Part shown: positions 5,889 through 10,267 of the stretch, piece by piece
Layout: each line of letters opens with the position of its first letter
Position numbering within the stretch: position 1 is the stretch's first letter
Assembly: GCA_965364735.1 (NCBI GenBank)
Contig: CBDTYW010000130.1
Span: 1-10,267, forward strand
Length of the DNA: 10,267 nucleotides
From: CBDTYW01 sp965364735
GTDB lineage: Bacteria; Actinomycetota; Nitriliruptoria; Nitriliruptorales; Nitriliruptoraceae
Direction of reading: 5' to 3'
The notes under the pieces: generated by a model
Databases searched by the model: none
What the model saw: the letters and a program-made list of their open reading frames with translations, nothing else
What the model was told of the DNA's origin: nothing
Position numbers and translations under genes: made by a program

Positions 5889-5918
5889 TTTCCCGCGGGA
5901 CGCGTCACCCCGTACGCT
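5889..5918 (+). promoter_or_regulatory. Candidate rsbQ promoter, spacing indicates leaderless mRNA
   Basis: TACGCT (5913-5918) fits the TANNNT -10 pattern, with a weak TTTCCC -35 (5889-5894) 18 nt upstream. The -10's last T lies seven bases before the A of ATG 5925, so transcription would begin at the start codon itself. This agrees with the lack of a clear Shine-Dalgarno sequence. The spacer contains the perfect palindrome TCCCGCGGGA (5891-5900) and the overlapping GACGCGTC (5899-5906), possible regulator contacts. Confidence 0.45.
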
Positions 5919-5924
5919 GGCGTG

Positions 5925-6737
5925 ATGGACACCACAGACCTCATCACCCGCCGCAACAACGTCACGCTCGGGGGCAGCCCCGATGCCCGACCGATGGTGT
6001 TCGCGCACGGCTACGGCTGTGACCAGAACATGTGGCGCTTCGTCGAGCCGGAGTTCGCAGACCGCTACCGCACGGTGCTCTTCGACTACGTCGGTGCCGG
6101 TGCCTCGGACCTGTCCGCCTACGACGCCGAGCGGTACGCCGATCTGTCCGGCTACGCGACAGACCTCGTGGAGGTCCTCGACGCGCTGGACCTCACCGAC
6201 GCGGTGATCGTCGCCCACTCCGTCAGCAGCATGATCGCCGCGATGGCCGCGGCGCAACGCCCCGAGCGCGTCGGCGCCCTCGTGATGATCGGTCCCTCAC
6301 CGCGCTACATCAACGACGGCGACTACGACGGCGGGTTCTCCGAGGAGGACATCGCCGGCCTGCTCGAGTCACTCGAGAGCAACTACCTCGGGTGGTCCGC
6401 GCAGATGGCTCCGGCGATCATGGGCAACCCGGACCGACCCGAGCTCGGCGCGGAGCTCACCGACAGCTTCTGCCGCACCGACCCGGACATCCAGAAGCGC
6501 TTCGCGCGGGCGACGTTCATGGCCGACAACCGCGCCGACCTCTCCCAGATCGACGTGCCGACGCTCGTGCTCCAGTGCTCCGACGACATCATCGCGCCGG
6601 ACCAGGTCGGCCGGTACGTGCACGAGCGCGTCTCGGGAAGCACCTTCGTGAAGCTGACCGCGGTCGGCCATTGCCCGAACCTGAGCGCGCCCGGCGAGAC
6701 CGCCGCAGCGATCACGACGTTCCTCGACCAGCAGTGA
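5925..6737 (+). CDS. rsbQ: RsbQ-like alpha/beta hydrolase, energy-stress regulator
   Basis: The 270-residue protein aligns from end to end with Bacillus subtilis RsbQ (269 aa). Shared blocks include HGYGCDQNMW (28-37), LFDYVGAGASDLSAYD (52-67), AHSV (97-100), GPSPRYIN (123-130), GGFSEEDIAGLLE (136-148), NYLGW (153-157), FCRTDP (182-187), LQCSDDIIAP (216-225) and GHCPNLS (248-254). The catalytic triad is complete: Ser99, Asp221 and His249 correspond to RsbQ Ser96, Asp219 and His247. RsbQ is a cytosolic hydrolase of the family from which plant KAI2/D14 receptors are thought to derive. In Bacillus it is required for RsbP phosphatase to respond to energy stress; its small-molecule ligand is unknown. 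Here the next gene, overlapping by 4 nt, encodes an RsbP-like phosphatase, which secures the assignment. ATG 5925 is preferred over the adjacent GTG 5922 on promoter spacing. Confidence 0.93.
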   Translation: MDTTDLITRRNNVTLGGSPDARPMVFAHGYGCDQNMWRFVEPEFADRYRTVLFDYVGAGASDLSAYDAERYADLSGYATDLVEVLDALDLTDAVIVAHSVSSMIAAMAAAQRPERVGALVMIGPSPRYINDGDYDGGFSEEDIAGLLESLESNYLGWSAQMAPAIMGNPDRPELGAELTDSFCRTDPDIQKRFARATFMADNRADLSQIDVPTLVLQCSDDIIAPDQVGRYVHERVSGSTFVKLTAVGHCPNLSAPGETAAAITTFLDQQ

Positions 6738-7918
6738 GCGCAGCCAGCGGGGCGCCCACCCCGGGCTTCGTCGACGCGTTCATCGACGACGATGCCGAAG
6801 AGCTGTATGAGTCCGCGCCGTGCGCCTACCTCTCGACGACGCCGGACGGGACGATCGTCAAGCTCAACCGGACCTTCCTGACCTGGACGGGCTGGACAGC
6901 CGAGCAGCTGCTGGGCACTCGCTGGCAGGACCTGCTGTCCGTCGGCGACCGCATCTTCTACGAGACGCACTTCTCGCCCGTGCTGCACATGCAGGGGATG
7001 ACGCGAGAGATCGCGTTGACGATCGTCGGGGCCAACGGCGGACGGTTGCCGGTGATGGCGAACGCCGCCGCCAAGTTCGGTGACGACGGCACCCCGCTGG
7101 TCCTGCGGATCGTGCTCTTCGACGCCCGCGAGCGTCGCTCGTACGAGGCTGAGCTGGTGGAGGCTCGCCGTCGCGCGGAAGCATCCGAGCAGCGGGCTGC
7201 GACGCTGGCGCGCACGTTGCAGGCGAGCCTGCTCCCGTCATCGACGATCGAGATCCCGGGCCTCGACATGGGCGCTGCCTACCGGCCCGCGGGCGACGGG
7301 AGCGAGGTCGGCGGGGACTTCTACGACGCGATCGAAGTCGGCAACGGCAGATGGGGTCTCGTGGTCGGCGACGTCTGCGGCAAAGGCGTCGAGGCCGCGG
7401 TGATCACCTCGCTGGTGCGCGACACGGTGCGCCGAGAGGTGATGCGAACCGACCGTCCGGAGCGCGCTCTGGAGGCCGTTCGCGACGTCATGCTCCGCTA
7501 CCACCCCGACCAGTTCTGCACCGCCGTCATGCTCACACTGATCGCGACGGGCGACGGCTCGTTCGCGGTGCGCAGCGCCGTGGGCGGACACCTCCTCCCC
7601 GTCGTGCGCCGCCGCGACGGCGCGTTCGAACGCCTCGGCGACGCCGGCACGATCCTCGGGATGATCCCCGCCGCGGTCGCCACGGCCCACCGGGCCACGC
7701 TGCACCCGGGTGACGTGCTGCTCCTCTTCACCGACGGCGTCCCGGAGGGTCGTCGCGAGGGACTGATGTTCGGCGAGGACGCCATCGAGCGCGCGGTCGA
7801 GCGTGTCGCGGCTGGCAGCGCCCAGGAGATCGCGGACGCGGTCGTCACCGACGCGCTGGACTTCCAGGGGGGCCACGCCGACGACGACATGGCCATCGTC
7901 GTCGTCAGAGTCCCCTGA
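6734..7918 (+). CDS. rsbP: RsbP-like PAS-PP2C (SpoIIE-type) serine phosphatase
   Basis: The 394-residue protein has three parts. Residues ~21-130 form a PAS sensor (SAPCAYLSTTPDGTIVKLN, then FYETHFSPVLHMQG). Residues ~131-168 are a charged, probably coiled-coil linker. Residues ~175-394 are a SpoIIE/PP2C phosphatase with GGDFYD (193-198), GDVCGKG (212-218), GHLLP (285-289), LLFTDGVPE (330-338) and HADDDMAIVVV (381-391). Asp195, Asp213, Asp334 and the 383-385 aspartates fit the metal-binding set. This is the architecture of Bacillus RsbP, which dephosphorylates the anti-anti-sigma factor RsbV and so frees a stress sigma factor from RsbW. GTG 6734 overlaps the rsbQ stop as GTGA, implying translational coupling. 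No RsbV, RsbW or sigma gene is in the window, so the target is inferred. Generic PAS-SpoIIE phosphatases are common in actinomycetes; it is the RsbQ partner that makes RsbP the best name. Confidence 0.9.
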   Translation: MSAASGAPTPGFVDAFIDDDAEELYESAPCAYLSTTPDGTIVKLNRTFLTWTGWTAEQLLGTRWQDLLSVGDRIFYETHFSPVLHMQGMTREIALTIVGANGGRLPVMANAAAKFGDDGTPLVLRIVLFDARERRSYEAELVEARRRAEASEQRAATLARTLQASLLPSSTIEIPGLDMGAAYRPAGDGSEVGGDFYDAIEVGNGRWGLVVGDVCGKGVEAAVITSLVRDTVRREVMRTDRPERALEAVRDVMLRYHPDQFCTAVMLTLIATGDGSFAVRSAVGGHLLPVVRRRDGAFERLGDAGTILGMIPAAVATAHRATLHPGDVLLLFTDGVPEGRREGLMFGEDAIERAVERVAAGSAQEIADAVVTDALDFQGGHADDDMAIVVVRVP

Positions 7919-7938
7919 CGGTCCGTCGACATCGATCT

Positions 7939-7966
7939 CCTGGAACACTCGGCCACGTGCTCCAGG
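7939..7966. terminator. Hairpin between convergent rsbP and SDR genes
   Basis: CCTGGAACAC (7939-7948) and GTGCTCCAGG (7957-7966) form a 10-bp stem with one mismatch and an 8-nt loop. It sits in the 54-bp gap between the rsbP stop (7918) and the stop of the leftward dehydrogenase (7973), the expected place for a bidirectional terminator. No U-tract is visible. Confidence 0.6.
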
Positions 7967-7972
7967 TGGCGC

Positions 7973-8842
7973 TCAGTGCCGCAGGCGGCTCGCCCATGCA
8001 CGCTGCAGGGCGCGCGGGGCGACAGCGTCAAGCGCCGTGGCGAACGGTCGCAGGCCGATGCTGACGTTGGCGCGACGCGTCACGATGGCACGGTTGACCA
8101 GCGCCGCGCCCTCGTCGGTGTTCATCGCGACGTGGCGGTTCCAGATGTCAGACGGGGCGATCATGTCGGTGCGGACCAGCGGCATGTGCACGGTGGTGAC
8201 GGTCACGTCCTTCGGGGCGAGCTCGGTCGCGAGGATGCGGCCGTACTGCTCCAGCGCAGCCTTCGAGGCGAGGTAGGTCGCGAACCGCGGCACCTGGAGC
8301 AGGTTGCCGATCGTGGTGACGTTCACGACGTGACCGCCACCGGCCTCGACCATCGTCGGGAGCAGCCCGAGGGTGAGCCGAACGCTGCCGAAGAAGTTCA
8401 GCGCGAAGATCCGCTCGAGATCGTCCATCCGGTCGCTGGTCTGCATGACGCTGCGCCGGATCGACCGGCCAGCGTTGTTGACGAGCACGTCGGCGTGACC
8501 GTGGCGCGCGACGATCTCCTCGGCGACGCGGTCGACGTCGTCACGCTCGGAGAGATCGGCGGCGATGACATCCGCCCGGCCGGCACCTGCGCGCACCTTC
8601 GCGGCGACGACGTCGAGCTTGTCCTTGGTCCGCGCGACGAGCACGACGGTGGCGCCCACAGCGCCGAGGTCCTCGGCGACGTGCGCCCCGATCCCGCCCG
8701 AAGCTCCGGTGACGACGACCGTCTTCCCGCCAACCGCGGTGCGAAGTCGCTCGTTGAAGCGCGGGTCGCGTCGCGCGCCGGCGACAACCGCCGCTGCCCG
8801 CTCGATCTTCCACGCGGCTGCGTGCAGCTTCGTGCGTTCCAT
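7973..8842 (-). CDS. Short-chain dehydrogenase/reductase with Thr at the catalytic Ser position
   Basis: This 289-residue classical SDR has the cofactor motif TGASGGIG (45-52), NNAG (122-125) and the catalytic YLASK (Tyr190, Lys194). An N-terminal ~37-residue helical extension (MERTKLHAAAWKIERAAA) precedes the Rossmann fold. Arg71 after the second strand (LVARTKDKL) suggests NADP(H) preference. Its closest look is to SDRs of the fatty acyl-CoA reductase / SadH-like group, where the conserved segment reads NVSSIGxxxxxPRFxxYxASKAAL. Here it is NVTTIG, so the residue 13 before Tyr190 is Thr177 instead of Ser. ATG 8842 is chosen for GGAG (complement of 8851-8854) 7 nt upstream; an open frame further up would run into the esterase gene. 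The substrate cannot be predicted beyond an alcohol/carbonyl pair. The esterase gene lies 58 bp upstream on the same strand, across a palindrome. Confidence 0.88.
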   Translation of the reverse strand: MERTKLHAAAWKIERAAAVVAGARRDPRFNERLRTAVGGKTVVVTGASGGIGAHVAEDLGAVGATVVLVARTKDKLDVVAAKVRAGAGRADVIAADLSERDDVDRVAEEIVARHGHADVLVNNAGRSIRRSVMQTSDRMDDLERIFALNFFGSVRLTLGLLPTMVEAGGGHVVNVTTIGNLLQVPRFATYLASKAALEQYGRILATELAPKDVTVTTVHMPLVRTDMIAPSDIWNRHVAMNTDEGAALVNRAIVTRRANVSIGLRPFATALDAVAPRALQRAWASRLRH

Positions 8843-8862
8843 GCGCTCACTCCAGGTCTGAA

Positions 8863-8889
8863 CGGAACGATATCGCGCGATTCGTTCCG
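8863..8889. promoter_or_regulatory. 27-bp palindrome upstream of the SDR gene, operator candidate
   Basis: Arms CGGAACGA (8863-8870) and TCGTTCCG (8882-8889) are perfect inverted repeats. Between them lies the perfect inner palindrome ATCGCGCGAT (8872-8881), with T8871 as the only unpaired base. On the minus strand, TATCGT (complement of 8867-8872) could be the -10 of an SDR promoter lying inside the dyad. Size and symmetry suit a TetR-type dimer; no such regulator gene is in the window. The alternative is an intergenic hairpin that terminates or attenuates the esterase transcript. Confidence 0.5.
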
Positions 8890-8900
8890 ATCCGATCAGC

Positions 8901-9899
8901 TCACGGCGAGAGGCGCTCGGCGAGGAAGCGCAGCGCGAGCGGGTAACGGTGGCCGATGCCGCCGTGTCCCCCGTCGAAGATCTCGAACGCGACGTCGGTG
9001 ATGCCGACGTCCGCGAGCGCGTCGACGAACGCCCGCGCCCCGAGATCGAGGTTCCACTCGTCGCTACGACCGGCATCGACCCAGATGGCCCGCATGCCGG
9101 ACAAGGCGTCCGCGTGGTCGGCGACCATCCTCACAGGATCCCACGCGAGCCAGCGCTGCCAGACCTCGTCCACGACGCGCCCCGTGGCGAGGTCGAACGG
9201 CAGCCGGACGGTGCCGTCGGGGTCCGCGGAGAAGGCGGCCGCGCAGCCGTAGTTCTCGATCAGGTCGTCGTCGCCAGGGCGCGTCATCGGGGTTCGCTCG
9301 GTGAAGAAGCTCGCGAGGAAGCGGTCGTAGGAGCCGTCATAGCTGTCGCGCAGGGCCTTGACGACGTTCGGGAAGAACGCGAGGTAGCTGGCCTCGAACA
9401 GCGCGTCGCCGGCATGGGTGGCGAACCCGCCGAACAGATCGGGCCGCAGCATCGGGGTGATCATCGCCCCGAACCCACCGGACGACTTGCCGGCCACGCC
9501 GCGGTGTTCGGCAGCGTCGAGGGTTCGGTAGCGCGCATCCACCAACGGCACGACCTCGTCACACAGGTAGGAGTGGTAGGCGCCGGTGCCCGGCGAGTCG
9601 ACGAACTGGCTGCCGCCGAACCGTGTCCACGCATCGACGTAGACGACGATGACCGGCGGCACATCCGGATTGCGGAGCAGCAGGTCGACGCGCTCGGGGA
9701 ACGTCGGCACCCAGGCGGTGCGGTTCTCCCACATCGCGACCTGGCCCGTGTAGCCCTGCAGCACGTAGACCGTCGGGTAGCGGCGGTCGCCGTCGTCGTA
9801 GCCGGGCGGCAGCTGGACGAGCAGGTCGCGGACGTGCGGATCACCGAGCGGGTTGCCGCGCAGCACCTGGCTGTCGATCTTGATCCGGTCGATGTGCAT
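8901..9899 (-). CDS. Putative esterase, alpha/beta hydrolase (esterase D / PF00756-like)
   Basis: The 332-residue protein shows the order typical of the putative-esterase family: LLVQLPPGYDD (26-36), YPTVYVLQGYTG (41-52), VIVVYVDAWTRFGGSQF (83-99), the nucleophile elbow GKSSGG (137-142; Ser139), FGGFATHAGD (156-165), WVDAGRSDEWN (273-283; Asp275 or Asp280) and FDGGHGGIGHRY (308-319; His312 or His317). No signal peptide or membrane segment is visible, so it is probably cytosolic, unlike antigen-85-type relatives. ATG 9899 is preferred to GTG 9908, although neither has a strong ribosome-binding site. Family members hydrolyse carboxyl esters, siderophore esters or S-formylglutathione; this one's substrate is not predictable. 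It precedes the SDR gene on the same strand by 58 bp. An ester hydrolase followed by an alcohol-oxidising SDR would be a sensible catabolic pair, but that is inference. Confidence 0.87.
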   Translation of the reverse strand: MHIDRIKIDSQVLRGNPLGDPHVRDLLVQLPPGYDDGDRRYPTVYVLQGYTGQVAMWENRTAWVPTFPERVDLLLRNPDVPPVIVVYVDAWTRFGGSQFVDSPGTGAYHSYLCDEVVPLVDARYRTLDAAEHRGVAGKSSGGFGAMITPMLRPDLFGGFATHAGDALFEASYLAFFPNVVKALRDSYDGSYDRFLASFFTERTPMTRPGDDDLIENYGCAAAFSADPDGTVRLPFDLATGRVVDEVWQRWLAWDPVRMVADHADALSGMRAIWVDAGRSDEWNLDLGARAFVDALADVGITDVAFEIFDGGHGGIGHRYPLALRFLAERLSP

Positions 9900-9946
9900 C
9901 ACGCCCACGCTCGTCGCTGAGGAGAGTTGAGTGTCGCACCAACGCG

Positions 9947-9978
9947 ACGACGCCCGCCGAAGGGTCGGCGGGCGTCGT
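9947..9978 (-). terminator. Perfect 14-bp hairpin terminator after glutamine synthetase
   Basis: ACGACGCCCGCCGA (9947-9960) and TCGGCGGGCGTCGT (9965-9978) pair without a mismatch around a 4-nt loop. The stem begins 14 nt beyond the leftward glutamine synthetase stop (9993) and lies 47 nt before the esterase start, so it insulates the two genes. It lacks a U-tract. Confidence 0.85.
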
Positions 9979-9992
9979 GGGTGTTGCTCAGA

Positions 9993-10267
9993 TCAGGCTC
10001 CGGGGAGCTTCGCGAGAGCTTCACAGACCGTGTCGGTCATGATCGCGGCGATCGCGTAGGGGTCGGCGTTCGCGTTGGGCCGACGGTCCTCGATGTAGCC
10101 CTTCTTGTCCTTCTCGACCTGCCACGGGATGCGGATCGACGCACCACGGTCGGACACGCCGTAGGAGAACTGGTCGAAGCGCTGGGTCTCGTGGGCGCCC
10201 GTGAGACGCTCCTCGATGCCCTTGCCGTAGACCGCGAGGTGCTGGGCGACGACGCCCTCGGCACCGA
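9993..10267 (-). CDS. glnII: Glutamine synthetase, GlnII type, C-terminal part (5' end outside window)
   Basis: The last 90 residues are visible, ending in TGA (complement of 9993-9995). The stretches LTGAHETQRFDQFSYGVSDR and GASIRIPWQVEKDKKGYIED, followed by RRPNANADPY, carry the ATP/glutamate-site motifs of eukaryotic-like type II glutamine synthetase (beta-grasp, catalytic arginines in IRIP and EDRRP). They strongly resemble GlnII of streptomycetes, a second glutamine synthetase found beside the adenylylated GlnA in many actinomycetes. The enzyme makes glutamine from glutamate, ammonia and ATP. The Tyr-adenylylation site of type I enzymes is not expected in this family and is not seen. The gene has its own perfect hairpin terminator and is not co-transcribed with the esterase. 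Regulation cannot be judged because the promoter lies outside the window. Confidence 0.9.
   Translation of the reverse strand, partial: GAEGVVAQHLAVYGKGIEERLTGAHETQRFDQFSYGVSDRGASIRIPWQVEKDKKGYIEDRRPNANADPYAIAAIMTDTVCEALAKLPGA

Noticed and set aside
4983..6257. Long minus-strand frame of 424 codons spanning the protease start and the rsbQ region
   Set aside because: It runs antisense through rsbQ and out of frame through the protease, with no domain or ribosome-binding site; a high-GC artefact.
5925..6737. Reading the hydrolase as a hormone receptor (KAI2/D14-like) or a generic epoxide hydrolase
   Set aside because: End-to-end similarity to RsbQ and the overlapping RsbP-like gene explain it better; receptor roles belong to plant relatives.
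8843..9076. N-terminal extension of the SDR by 78 codons into the esterase gene
   Set aside because: The extension is Ser/Arg-rich frame-shadow sequence overlapping the esterase 3' end. ATG 8842 has GGAG at ideal spacing and begins a family-like N-terminus.

Overview
The window is very GC-rich, uses GTG starts freely and ends coding units with GC-rich hairpins that lack U-tracts. Together with the gene content (long-form NadA, GlnII-type glutamine synthetase, IscA/ErpA-type carrier beside a cysteine desulfurase) this points to a high-GC actinomycete chromosome. The Nocardioidaceae or Micrococcales are plausible, but the sequence alone does not settle the family. I see no rRNA, tRNA, CRISPR array, insertion sequence or phage gene. 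Coding density is high; the longest gene-free stretch is about 256 bp (5387-5642).

Left part (1-3724), sulfur, Fe-S and NAD metabolism. The 3' end of a cysteine desulfurase and a small TusA-like sulfurtransferase read rightward. They meet, at a perfect hairpin terminator, the leftward pair erpA-like Fe-S carrier and glycerate 2-kinase. The kinase is divergent from nadA, a quinolinate synthase that needs a [4Fe-4S] cluster. The nadA leader carries a good imperfect palindrome just downstream of a -10-like hexamer. Sulfur mobilisation, Fe-S delivery and an Fe-S client enzyme are therefore neighbours.

Middle part (3768-5870). A leftward secreted subtilisin-family (S8) protease ends in a tryptophan-rich NGSTW pentapeptide array encoded by near-identical 15-bp tandem repeats. 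Divergent from it is a 75-residue protein with two membrane segments and no recognised family.

Right-middle part (5889-7918). Two overlapping rightward genes form an RsbQ-RsbP pair: an alpha/beta hydrolase with the full Ser-Asp-His triad, and a PAS / coiled-coil / PP2C (SpoIIE-type) phosphatase. In Bacillus subtilis this pair feeds energy-stress signals into the sigma-B partner-switching pathway. Its occurrence here without local RsbV, RsbW or sigma genes is the most interesting system in the window. The promoter layout suggests a leaderless rsbQ mRNA.

Right part (7939-10267). All genes read leftward: a short-chain dehydrogenase whose catalytic Ser position is Thr, a putative PF00756-type esterase upstream of it, and the 3' end of a GlnII-type glutamine synthetase that ends at a perfect 14-bp hairpin. 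A palindrome lies in the 58-bp gap between the esterase and the dehydrogenase.
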